This document shows positions 15,423 through 23,110 of a DNA stretch of 64,000 nucleotides, piece after piece; positions within the stretch are counted from its first letter, which is position 1; the number at the start of each line of letters is the position of its first letter. The stretch lies in the NCBI RefSeq assembly GCF_010119975.1, contig NZ_CP048222.1, positions 8,718,501 through 8,782,500 of the forward strand. Direction: 5' to 3'. The position numbers and the translations under genes are program-made. Source of the stretch: Rhodocytophaga rosea. GTDB taxonomy: Bacteria; Bacteroidota; Bacteroidia; Cytophagales; 172606-1. The notes below the pieces were generated by a model. That model did not search any database. It worked only from the letters and a program-made list of their open reading frames with translations, and was not told where the DNA came from.

Positions 15423-15983
15423 ATGAGAAAGATAGTTGCAGCAATCAATATGACACTTGACGGGTTTTGCGATCATACGGTAATAACGCCGGATGAAGAA
15501 ATACATCAACACTATACAGAACTGCTAAGGAATGCAGGTGTCATTCTATACGGCAGAATCACCTATCAACTTATGCAATATTGGCAACCTCTCGCAAAAA
15601 ATCCGTCAGGTGAAAAATCAATGGACGACTTTGCCAGGGCCATAGACAAAATACCAAAAATTGTCTTTTCGCATACGCTGAAAAATGTAGAATGGGACAG
15701 TGCCAGATTGGCAACTCAACCTATTGAAGAAATGGTTTCAGAACTTAAACAACAACCGGGTAAAGACATTTTCGTTGGCAGCCGGAGTTTAATTATACAG
15801 CTACTGAAACTTAATTTAATCGACGAATACCAGCTTTGTGTTCATCCTGTTGTTGTGGGAAAAGGTTTGCCATTGTTTGAAAACATAACCGACAGGACAA
15901 TTCTTCAACTTTTACATACAAAAACCTTTAACTCCGGAGCAATCATACTCTACTACAAACGCGCTAATCCCGAGCATAAGTAA
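15423..15983 (+). CDS. Dihydrofolate reductase-family protein (RibD C-terminal domain)
   Basis: A 186-residue single-domain reductase. RKIVAAINMTLDGFCDH is the first strand and nucleotide-binding turn, GVILYGRITYQLMQYWQPL contains the conserved G-R-x-T-Y, and FVGSRSLIIQLLKLNLIDEY with VHPVVVGKGLPLFE is the NADPH-binding half. This RibD_C type is much shorter than true FolA-RibD fusions and its substrate is unknown. It is unlikely to be the cell's essential DHFR. Gene of cassette 6; DHFR-fold genes are classic integron cargo. Confidence 0.82.
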   Translation: MRKIVAAINMTLDGFCDHTVITPDEEIHQHYTELLRNAGVILYGRITYQLMQYWQPLAKNPSGEKSMDDFARAIDKIPKIVFSHTLKNVEWDSARLATQPIEEMVSELKQQPGKDIFVGSRSLIIQLLKLNLIDEYQLCVHPVVVGKGLPLFENITDRTILQLLHTKTFNSGAIILYYKRANPEHK

Positions 15984-16008
15984 TTTGTATTTGATAAAGA
16001 TAACTTCC

Positions 16009-16055
16009 GCTAACATATAAGGGTTCATGGGGTGGTCTTAACCCACCATGAACCC
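16009..16055 (+). repeat. Partial attC-like core (GCTAAC) followed by a hairpin at the IS91 end
   Basis: ACTTCCGCTAAC (16003-16014) fits the start of an attC-like site, and AACTTCCGC is near-complementary to the cassette 5' end AAAGTTCAT. Six bases later GGGTTCATGG (16021-16030) pairs with CCATGAACCC (16046-16055). The hairpin probably belongs to the IS91 terminus, because the usual CAACC box is absent. Confidence 0.4.
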
Positions 16056-16292
16056 TGTGTTGCACGAAACCGGGTGGTTTAACCTGCCCTTATTTATGGG
16101 GAATCAATCAATAGAGAAGAAGCTTCTGGGTGAAGCGGTAGTACACTAAAAGAAGATAGTGTAAAAAAAGGAAGAGAAAAGATCTCACTATTTGTAAACT
16201 GAGCAGCCGTGTTGGCTCCAAGTAAGGTGACTATATTCCAACATGGGCAATAACTTTCCCGGCCAATTTTTTGAGTGGCTTTTTTATTCTAC

Positions 16293-17465
16293 TCAGGCAG
16301 TTTTCAAGTGTAAAGCTATCGATAGCAGGTAAGCCCTATCAGGTGGGGAACGGGCTGCTTCAAAGCGCAAGATTTCTCTCATGCGGCCTTTGCTGCAGCA
16401 AGGACACAGGTCTATATCATAGCCTAAGCGTTCTTTGCAGATGCTTTTCCAGTCCGACACTCTTTTTTCCGGCGTAGCTACTCTCAAATCTTGTCTGGCC
16501 AGTGCTAAATCATGGGCTTTTGCTTTGGAAGACAAAATGCCATAGTGGCGGATGCGGACAAACTTTGGTGGCAGAATGTGCAGGCTGAAACGCCTGATGA
16601 ACTCAGTAGCCTCCAAACTCATGGTTTTCTTTGCTGCTTCTTGCCGGTAATCTTTGTAAGCGAAGCTCACCTTGCCATCCTCTATACTTTGGAGGCGGTG
16701 ATTGGAGATAGCTACTTTGTGGGTGTAACGTCCCAGATATTCAATCACCTGAGCAGGACCTAAGAAAGGCCTTTTACAGTATACCACCCAGTCTTTGGCA
16801 AATAACTCTTTCCATAGCCCATTATCCACCTGTGCTTTATTAGCAGAAAGAAAGCTTCTCAGTAGTGAGACATAGCGAGCACGGAACACTTTACTGAGTG
16901 CTTTGACCGGGAAAAGATATTTACCTGTACTTCTGGCCTTTTTCCAGTGGCCACTCCCAGAGATCCCTCCACCCGGCACAATACAATGCAGATGTGGATG
17001 CAGTGAGAGGTTCTGTCCCCAGGTGTGCAGAATGGAGATCATACCTGTTTTAGCACCCAGATGCTTGGGATTATTGGCAAAGCTGTTGATCGTAGACCAG
17101 GCTGTCTTGAAGAGCAAAGCATAGAGTTCTTGGGGATACTGCAGGCACAATGGGTTAAGGGAGTGAGGCAAGGTGAAGACCACATGAAAGTAGCTGACCG
17201 GTAACAGGTCTGCCTCCCTTTGCATAATCCACTTTTCACGATTGGTAGTCTGACACTTAGGGCAGTGTCTGTTGCGGCAGCTGTTGTAGCTAATACGCAG
17301 GTAGCCACAACTATCACAGGCATCTATATGGCCGCCTAGTCTGGCAGTACGGCAATGCTCAATCGCCTTTAGGGTGGAGAACTTGTGAGCAGAGACTGCA
17401 TGCGTGGCCATAAACTCATGTAAGTGAGCCGACAGTATATGGGCTAACTCTAGGGCAGGCTTCAT
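16293..17465 (-). CDS. IS91-family HUH transposase
   Basis: A 390-residue rolling-circle transposase. An N-terminal zinc-binding domain has CDSCGYLRISYNSCRNRHC with CPKC (four or more Cys plus His, residues about 50-75). The catalytic domain has the HUH motif HPHLHCIVPGGG, and the tyrosine motif is in EYLGRYTHKVAISNHRL (two Tyr four apart). A second CPCC pair is near the C-terminus. The protein nicks and rejoins single strands at the element's origin. Its start overlaps the recombinase stop by 4 bases (ATGA), so the two are translationally coupled. It looks intact. Confidence 0.93.
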   Translation of the reverse strand: MKPALELAHILSAHLHEFMATHAVSAHKFSTLKAIEHCRTARLGGHIDACDSCGYLRISYNSCRNRHCPKCQTTNREKWIMQREADLLPVSYFHVVFTLPHSLNPLCLQYPQELYALLFKTAWSTINSFANNPKHLGAKTGMISILHTWGQNLSLHPHLHCIVPGGGISGSGHWKKARSTGKYLFPVKALSKVFRARYVSLLRSFLSANKAQVDNGLWKELFAKDWVVYCKRPFLGPAQVIEYLGRYTHKVAISNHRLQSIEDGKVSFAYKDYRQEAAKKTMSLEATEFIRRFSLHILPPKFVRIRHYGILSSKAKAHDLALARQDLRVATPEKRVSDWKSICKERLGYDIDLCPCCSKGRMREILRFEAARSPPDRAYLLSIALHLKTA

Positions 17466-18376
17466 GCCTCCTTTGTATAGAGGGTATCTAGAGGAGAGAA
17501 AGGAGCTTTTCTGCCAAGTCCTGCCATGTGCAGATATACAAGGGTAGTTTCCAGGAAGCTATGGCCTAAAAGTTCTTTGATGGAGACAATATCCAATCCA
17601 TCTTCTAGCAGATGGGTGGCATAGGAATGGCGCAGGGTATGTACACAGATGCCTTTCTTTTTGATGCCCGCTTTACTAACTGCATCCTGCATGAGCCATT
17701 GCACGCCTTTGCGGCTGAGCTGCGAGCCATATTCCTTGCCATTGAAGAGGTAGTAGTGGGGTTTGCAGGCAGACAGGTAGGAGAGCAGTCCTCTTTTCAT
17801 CAGCTGGGAGAGGGGTACATAGCGGTCTTTTCTTCCTTTGCTTTGGCGAATGTGGATCTGCATGCGGTCAAAATCTAAATCTGAGATCTCAAGCCGGCAT
17901 ACTTCCTGCATGCGAAGGCCTGCTGAATAGATTAAGGCCAGCAGCACCCGGTGCTTTAACAGACGGGGTGCTTTGAGCAGAGCTTTGACTTCCTGCTTAC
18001 TGAGGACCGCTGGCAGTTTGTGTACTTTAGGGATGGAAGGTAGGCGGATAGCCCGGTCATCTCTGCCGGTAAGCCGGTAGAGCAGGCGCAGGCCATAGAC
18101 AGCATGTTTGAAAGAGCTTTTAGAAGGCTTGTTCGTTTTCTTCTGCAGCATCCACAGGTAATCTCTGACCTGATCTTCGTCTAGTTCGGTAGGCAACTGA
18201 TTGTAGTAGAGAGCAATCTGAGCCATGTGGCGGGAGTAGTTTTTTAACGTGCTCAGACTTCTGCCAGACAGGGAGATATCCCTTTCCAGCTTGTTGTAAA
18301 GGAGAGAAAATCCGCTTACCTTCAGGCAAGCCTGTTGGATAAAAGTAGGGTGGGTGTTAGTGTTTGGTGTTGACAT
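17462..18376 (-). CDS. IS91-associated tyrosine recombinase
   Basis: A phage-integrase-type recombinase of about 304 residues. It starts at MSTPNTNTHPTF (the frame also opens at 18427). The SAM-like N-terminal domain is near residues 30-120 (SLSTLKNYSRHMAQIALYYN). Catalytic residues are the Arg in AGLRMQEVCRLEISDLDF, Lys in SKGRKDRYVPL, HTLRHSYATHLL (His-x-x-Arg), the His of LLGHSFLETT and the Tyr of LVYLHMAG. The extra segment that marks integron integrases (FPS block between patches II and III) is missing. It is therefore an IS91 partner gene, not IntI. Confidence 0.88.
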   Translation of the reverse strand: MSTPNTNTHPTFIQQACLKVSGFSLLYNKLERDISLSGRSLSTLKNYSRHMAQIALYYNQLPTELDEDQVRDYLWMLQKKTNKPSKSSFKHAVYGLRLLYRLTGRDDRAIRLPSIPKVHKLPAVLSKQEVKALLKAPRLLKHRVLLALIYSAGLRMQEVCRLEISDLDFDRMQIHIRQSKGRKDRYVPLSQLMKRGLLSYLSACKPHYYLFNGKEYGSQLSRKGVQWLMQDAVSKAGIKKKGICVHTLRHSYATHLLEDGLDIVSIKELLGHSFLETTLVYLHMAGLGRKAPFSPLDTLYTKEA

Positions 18377-18535
18377 AGTGGTAAGAGTTTGGTGAAACAT
18401 ACTCCTATAACTATTCCCACCTACCAACAGGCTACCGTAGGTTTAGTGCAACAACATCTACAATGCATGCCGCCAGTTTGATGACTATTTTTATTAAAAC
18501 AGCAATACAAGAAACAACAGGCAGTAGATTAAAAA

Positions 18536-19426
18536 ATGGGCGATTGTTTTTCTTGCATTTGCAATATTGACTTTAACTTCATGCAACCAGAACAAAAATC
18601 AGAAATAATAAACAGCAATATGGCATCAGTGGCTATGGACAGCCTGAATATGGAGAGCGGATATTCCCAGGTGAATGGGCTGAAAATGTATTATGAAATT
18701 TATGGACAGGGCAAACCGCTTGTTTTAATTCACGGTGGAGGCTCAACAATTCAGTCAAATTTTGAAAAAGTTATTCCGTTACTGGCAAAAAACAGAAAAG
18801 TGATTGCTGTTGAATTGCAGGCGCACGGACGTACCAATGACAGAAATACCGACCTTACATTTGAACAAGATGCAGACGACATTGCTACCCTTCTAAAAAA
18901 CCTGAACATGGATAGCACTGATTTTTTCGGCTTCAGTAATGGAGGAACAACTGCCTTGCAAATTGCCATTCGACACCCTGAAATAGTTAATAAAATCATT
19001 CTAGGGCCTGCCCTTGCCAAGCGCAATGGCGTTCCTGAACAGTTCTGGGAATTTATGAAACAAGCACGGTTGGAGAATATGCCACCACAACTTAAAGAAG
19101 CCTACCATAAAGTTTCATCAGTTCCAACGGGTTTGCAGGTGATGCACGATAAAGACGCAAAGAGAATGGTGGACTTCAAAGATATTCCAGACGAGCAAAT
19201 CAAATCCATAAAAGCCTCAACTTTAATCATAATAGGCGACAAAGACATAATTACACCCGAACATGCTATAGAAATGTATAGACAAATCCCCGATTCAGAA
19301 TTAGCCATAATTCCTGGTGGACATGGAGAGTACATTGGGGAAATAACAACCTTGAAGCCAGACTCTAAAGAAAGTGATTTTGTTATCCCTTTGATTGAAA
19401 AGTTCCTTAACAAAAAGAAAGGATAA
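18536..19426 (+). pseudogene. Alpha/beta hydrolase lipoprotein with frameshifted signal peptide
   Basis: The body (from about 18630) is an intact alpha/beta hydrolase: LVLIHGGGSTIQSNFEKV (oxyanion loop), FFGFSNGGTTALQIA (nucleophile Ser in G-x-S-x-G), an Asp in TLIIIGDKDIITPEHA and a His in IPGGHGEYIG. The first 20 residues in this frame are nonsense. In another frame, 18528-18605 encodes KKWAIVFLAFAILTLTSC, a lipoprotein signal, which then stops at 18606. A one-base loss and the change of ATG to ATT at 18528 would explain this. Internal starts (18581, 18629) could still give a cytoplasmic protein. Confidence 0.65.
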
Positions 19427-19500
19427 AACATGAACCGACAACTGGTACGCCTCAGCGAAGGGTGTTATAGTGAACACCAGGTATGCGGGTGGCTTTGTTA
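19427..19500 (+). repeat. attC-like site R7
   Basis: AACCGACAACTGGTACGCC pairs imperfectly with the reverse complement of CCAGGTATGCGGGTGGC. The inner hairpin GGTGTT-ATAGTG-AACACC (19461-19478) is perfect. The GGTATGCGG box and CTCAGCGAAGGG recall R1-R3. The right core is CTTTGTTATAT. Weaker than R1-R3. Confidence 0.5.
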
Positions 19501-19521
19501 TATTAAGCAAGTGCTAAAAAG

Positions 19522-19626
19522 ATGAATAAGTTAGTTGTTACTTTGATAGTAGTTCCATTCTTATGGAATTATACCCCACCAAAGGCATTCATTGAAGAGG
19601 AAGTCTGGAAGGAAATAGGCAGTTAA
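19522..19626 (+). CDS. Mini-cassette ORF, 34 residues
   Basis: A short frame encodes MNKLVVTLIVVPFLWNY and a further 17 residues. It begins like a signal peptide and ends soon after. It lies between R7 and R8 in a unit of about 250 bases, so it may be a truncated cassette gene or a genuinely tiny exported peptide. No family recognised. Confidence 0.3.
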   Translation: MNKLVVTLIVVPFLWNYTPPKAFIEEEVWKEIGS

Positions 19627-19683
19627 CACTGGTTTTACTAAAAACCAACCAAAGAGAACCGTATTACAGAAAGTAAAAACAAA

Positions 19684-19755
19684 AGGCCGTGCGCCTACCT
19701 ATCATCAACCGCCTTATCTTAGGCCGGTATGCGAAGGTTTGTGGGCTTTGCGGCA
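19684..19755 (+). repeat. attC-like site R8
   Basis: ATCATCAACCGCC and GGCCGGTATGCGAAGG are inverted partners around CTTATCTTA, and the right side reads TTTGTGGGCTTTGCGGC. The GGTATGCGA box is shared with R2 and R3. The outer left core is not clearly recognisable. Confidence 0.5.
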
Positions 19756-19789
19756 ATAAAACAAGAAACGATATATTGATACAGGAATT

Positions 19790-20737
19790 ATGATAAAAAC
19801 TCTGATTTTTTTACTTTTAGTGATGGTTTCCGGTCTAGCCACCCCTCACAAAAAAGAAGCCAATGCCCAAGAGAAAAAACAAATAAAACCTAAAATATCT
19901 TTCACCTTTGATGACGGTGCCATCCATGATATTGGTAACTACAATTTAGAAACATGGAATCAGCTGTTGCTTGATAACTTGAAGAAACACGATCTAAAGG
20001 CTATTTTATTTTCATCGGGATATAATAAGACAAGCGAAAAAGGAAAATATGTTCTATCATCCTGGAATAATTCAGGGCATTTTATTGCAAATCATACTTT
20101 TTCGCATCCAAACTTTAACTCTAACAATACTTCGCTTGAAGCCTTCAAGCTTGAATTAATTCAGAATGATACTCTCATAAATAAATATTCCAATTATTAT
20201 CCCTATTTCAGATTTCCCTATTTAAAAGAAGGAAACACCATAGAAAAAGTGAGCGGGTTCAGGCAATTTCTGAAACAAAAAGGATATAAAAACGGACATG
20301 TTACCATTGATGCCTCGGATTGGTATATTGACAGCAGATTAGTAAAAAGGCTTAAAGAAAACCCCAAAGCAGATATTTCGGGATTCAGAGATTACTACAA
20401 AACTCATCTGTTCAACCGGGCATTATTTTACGATTCCTTAGCTTATCAACTCACAAACAGACGTATCAATCACGTTATATTATTGCACCATAATTTATCA
20501 GCCTCTTTGTTCTTAGACGACTTAATTGGGCACTTTAAGGAAAATGGATGGGAAGTAATAGATGCAGATAAGGCATATAAAGATAAAATCTACAATGAAG
20601 AACCTGACAACGTTCCGGCAGGAGAAAGCTTAATCTGGGCATTAGCAAAGAAATCTGGCAGGTTTGATGAAGTGCTCAGATACCCTGCAGAAGATAGTAA
20701 ATATGAAGCGCCCTTAATGGATGCATCAGGACTCTGA
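19790..20737 (+). CDS. NodB-type polysaccharide deacetylase, exported
   Basis: A 315-residue protein. A signal peptide (MIKTLIFLLLVMVSGLAT) is followed by the NodB domain: KISFTFDDGAIHD (catalytic and metal Asp pair), HFIANHTFSHPNFN (metal His-x3-His) and PYFRFPYLKEGN (Arg of motif 3). HVTIDASDWY and NHVILLHHN supply the later motifs (Asp and His). It should remove acetyl groups from a polysaccharide such as peptidoglycan or chito-oligomers in the periplasm. Last clear member of the attC-flanked array. Confidence 0.85.
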   Translation: MIKTLIFLLLVMVSGLATPHKKEANAQEKKQIKPKISFTFDDGAIHDIGNYNLETWNQLLLDNLKKHDLKAILFSSGYNKTSEKGKYVLSSWNNSGHFIANHTFSHPNFNSNNTSLEAFKLELIQNDTLINKYSNYYPYFRFPYLKEGNTIEKVSGFRQFLKQKGYKNGHVTIDASDWYIDSRLVKRLKENPKADISGFRDYYKTHLFNRALFYDSLAYQLTNRRINHVILLHHNLSASLFLDDLIGHFKENGWEVIDADKAYKDKIYNEEPDNVPAGESLIWALAKKSGRFDEVLRYPAEDSKYEAPLMDASGL

Positions 20738-20915
20738 TATGGTAATTTAACAAGGAAGAAAAACTATTGAGAACACCGGCTATAGAGCAACCTTGTGCAG
20801 CATGTGCAGAACTAAAGTTCATTATCCTTGCCTGAGGTGTAGCTTAGTTTGATAGCAGTACTGCTGATAAATTATATTACAATTGTATTTGGTATCACTC
20901 ATTAAATTGAAAAAA

Positions 20916-21281
20916 ATGGCATCTACACAAGAAGTAACAGGTGAATCAGACAAAGCAATAGAGGTTGTACTCACTTTTATTCAGGCTTTGAATAATGAAG
21001 ACTTTCAAACGGTAAGAGACTGCTTAAGCGACGACATGGTTTTTAATGGCGTACTCGGGCATAGGGAGGGCGCAGACCAGTATGTAAAGGACATGAAACA
21101 GATGAAGTTTAAATACAATATTCAAAAGAAATTTGTGGCAGACAATGATGTTTGTCTGCTATATGATATAGATATGTCAGGCAAAACCATCTTCACTTGT
21201 GGCTGGTATCAGGTGCAGGACAATAAAATAAAGTCACTAAAAGTTATTTTTGATCCCCGGCCCTTGCTGGAACAAAAATAA
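20916..21281 (+). CDS. SnoaL/NTF2-like protein
   Basis: A 121-residue cone-shaped NTF2-fold protein: KAIEVVLTFIQALNNEDF, VRDCLSDDMVFNGVLGHREG and the strands VCLLYDIDMSGKTIFTCGWY. The start MASTQEVTGES is preferred to the ATG at 20883. These proteins bind or isomerise small molecules, and the substrate cannot be told. Same strand as the cassette genes, but no clear attC-like element precedes it. Confidence 0.75.
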   Translation: MASTQEVTGESDKAIEVVLTFIQALNNEDFQTVRDCLSDDMVFNGVLGHREGADQYVKDMKQMKFKYNIQKKFVADNDVCLLYDIDMSGKTIFTCGWYQVQDNKIKSLKVIFDPRPLLEQK

Positions 21282-21427
21282 CTCATGACAATAAATAAGA
21301 AAGCAATTTTCCGACACTAGATAATAGCTTCAACAAGAGTCCGGTATATAAGCCTTATTGATGGCCCTCTGTAAACGCTTGTGTCTGGAGTATTGGCAGT
21401 CTTTTAGAAAAAACAGCAGATTCATCT

Positions 21428-21883
21428 ATGTTACTTACAATTGTCCGGTTTCTGAATATATTCTTAGCAGCTTTAGTGGCAGGAACAATCTTTGGCATAT
21501 GGCTGGGGTACGATCCTCATACTTTATCAGCTTCTACCTACGTTGAGCAGCAACAGAACACTATTCGGGCGCTGAATGTGCTTATGCCGCTGCTTGGATT
21601 TATTACGATCCTGGTTACGGCACTATCGGCATATCTTCAAAGAGCACAAAAAGCCATTCTGCTTACCTTACTGATGGCGGCAGTATTGCTTATCGCCAGT
21701 GGACTTATTACCAGGTTTGGAAATCAACCGATCAATAGTATAGTAATGACCTGGAATGCCAGTTCTCCTCCAGTTAACTGGACCCAGCTTCGTGATCAAT
21801 GGTGGTTTCTGCATATGCTTCGGACATTCTTTTCTGTGGTAGCCCTCTGCCTCATTATAGCGGCAAGTATCAAAAGAAATTAA
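21428..21883 (+). CDS. DUF1772-type membrane protein
   Basis: A 151-residue protein with four predicted membrane helices: FLNIFLAALVAGTIFGIWLG, LNVLMPLLGFITILVTALSA, AILLTLLMAAVLLIASGLIT and a C-terminal FFSVVALCLIIAASI. The loop WNASSPPVNWTQLRDQWWFL is typical of DUF1772, whose members include anthrone oxygenase-like proteins. The function in this phylum is unknown. It stands in a series of small same-strand genes after the cassette array. Confidence 0.72.
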   Translation: MLLTIVRFLNIFLAALVAGTIFGIWLGYDPHTLSASTYVEQQQNTIRALNVLMPLLGFITILVTALSAYLQRAQKAILLTLLMAAVLLIASGLITRFGNQPINSIVMTWNASSPPVNWTQLRDQWWFLHMLRTFFSVVALCLIIAASIKRN

Positions 21884-22069
21884 ATCTTGAGAGATATAAT
21901 TTTACAATATGGTTACGCATTTATGAAAGGAATCACAGATAAGTTTACACAACAATCTAAGGAAGGCAGTTGCCACCCCTAAGTCAATGCTATAGACAAT
22001 GTACAACGATTCCGCTATTGAAAGCTTCGTTAGCCTTCTATGAAAAAGAATTATAATAAATATTGAGAT

Positions 22070-22423
22070 ATGACAATAGAAGAAGCCAGAATTTTCGCAG
22101 AAAAATGGATAAGCTCCTGGAATACGCATAACCTTGATGACATTTTGAGTCATTATGCAGAGGATATAGAAGTAACCACACCCATGATTAGAATTGCCAC
22201 AGGAGGTGAGCAGTCAACATTAACAGGCAAACAAGCAGTGGCAAACTACTGGGCCACTGCACTAAAGAAATTACCAGACCTAAAATTTGAGTTAGTTGAA
22301 GTAACGACAGGCGTCCATTCCGTTGCATTATATTATAAATCGGTAATGGGAAAGATGGCCATTGAAGTTATGTTCTTCAATCAAGAGGGAAAAGTAAATA
22401 AAATGATGGCTCATTATACTTAA
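22070..22423 (+). CDS. SnoaL/NTF2-like protein
   Basis: A 117-residue NTF2-fold protein: EEARIFAEKWISSWNTHNLD, DDILSHYAEDIEVTTPM and NYWATALKKLPDLKFELVEV, with the closing strands AIEVMFFNQEGKVNKMMAHY. Only the fold can be assigned. A GTTAGCC occurs 36 bases upstream (22029-22035), a possible decayed cassette core. Confidence 0.78.
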   Translation: MTIEEARIFAEKWISSWNTHNLDDILSHYAEDIEVTTPMIRIATGGEQSTLTGKQAVANYWATALKKLPDLKFELVEVTTGVHSVALYYKSVMGKMAIEVMFFNQEGKVNKMMAHYT

Positions 22424-22533
22424 TCATTATCATTTTACATTACAGCGAAAATATCTATCCAAGTTATATTTAAATGACTGTCTGGTTTGCTGATTCTCTA
22501 AAAGTATAAAGCGCCATCAGTGTATTATCGGAA

Positions 22534-23010
22534 ATGAGTAAAATACAATTCAAACTAATTTCTCCCGGAGATCATGAGACTATTGAGCTTATTGCCCAAT
22601 GGTATGAAATCCAATGGAATATTCCCGCGAGTGTAACTATCAAAAAGATCAATGCATTTTCAACCAATGGCTTAGAGCGCCAGGTAATAATGTTGCTTGA
22701 AAACTCACCTGTAGCAACCGCCGGGATATATCATCACGTTAGTTTAGTAGATAAAGTACCCAGATTTGGTATGTATAAACACTGGTTAGCTTTAGTATAT
22801 ACGCTGCCTGCTCACAGGAATAAAGGATTAGGTGCTCTGGTTTGTAATTATATGCAAGATCAAGCAAAGGCACTTGGCATAGCGCAACTCTATCTTTTCA
22901 CCCATACTGCTGAAACGCTTTACACCAGATTAGGCTGGCATCCTATTGAGCGATTAGAGCTGGGTGGGAAAAATATTGCAGTTATGAAAAAAGACCTGGC
23001 ATATTTATAG
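22534..23010 (+). CDS. GNAT family N-acetyltransferase
   Basis: A 158-residue GNAT protein. LALVYTLPAHRNKGLGALVC contains the acetyl-CoA loop R-N-K-G-L-G, and AQLYLFTHTAETLYTRLGWH is the standard C-terminal strand-helix. Upstream strands ERQVIMLLENSPVATAGIYH complete the fold. The acceptor amine is unknown. Small GNAT genes are also common cassette cargo, but no attC-like site was found beside it. Confidence 0.85.
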   Translation: MSKIQFKLISPGDHETIELIAQWYEIQWNIPASVTIKKINAFSTNGLERQVIMLLENSPVATAGIYHHVSLVDKVPRFGMYKHWLALVYTLPAHRNKGLGALVCNYMQDQAKALGIAQLYLFTHTAETLYTRLGWHPIERLELGGKNIAVMKKDLAYL

Positions 23011-23110
23011 AATCTTATGAACTCTATAGTGTTCTAATATTATTTCCAGACTACTTTAATCCAATTACTACATATGTTAATTAACATCAATAGAAGTTTA
23101 TTCACCACTC

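Larger units (their letters stand above)
16015..18527 (-). mobile_element. IS91-family element with tyrosine recombinase (ends approximate)
   Basis: Two overlapping minus-strand genes, a tyrosine recombinase and an HUH transposase, form the element. It separates the cassette 6 gene from the cassette 7 gene. A hairpin at 16021-16055 is a candidate for the replication-origin end. The opposite end lies somewhere between 18428 and 18527. IS91 elements have no terminal inverted repeats, so the borders remain uncertain. Confidence 0.6.

Noticed and set aside
17462-18427. Integron integrase (IntI) for the cassette array
   Set aside because: The IntI-specific insertion between patches II and III is absent and the gene overlaps an IS91 transposase, so it belongs to the IS element.
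20738-22069. Further attC-like sites between the deacetylase and the second SnoaL gene
   Set aside because: Only an isolated GTTAGCC (22029) was found; the paired boxes and the shared centre are missing.
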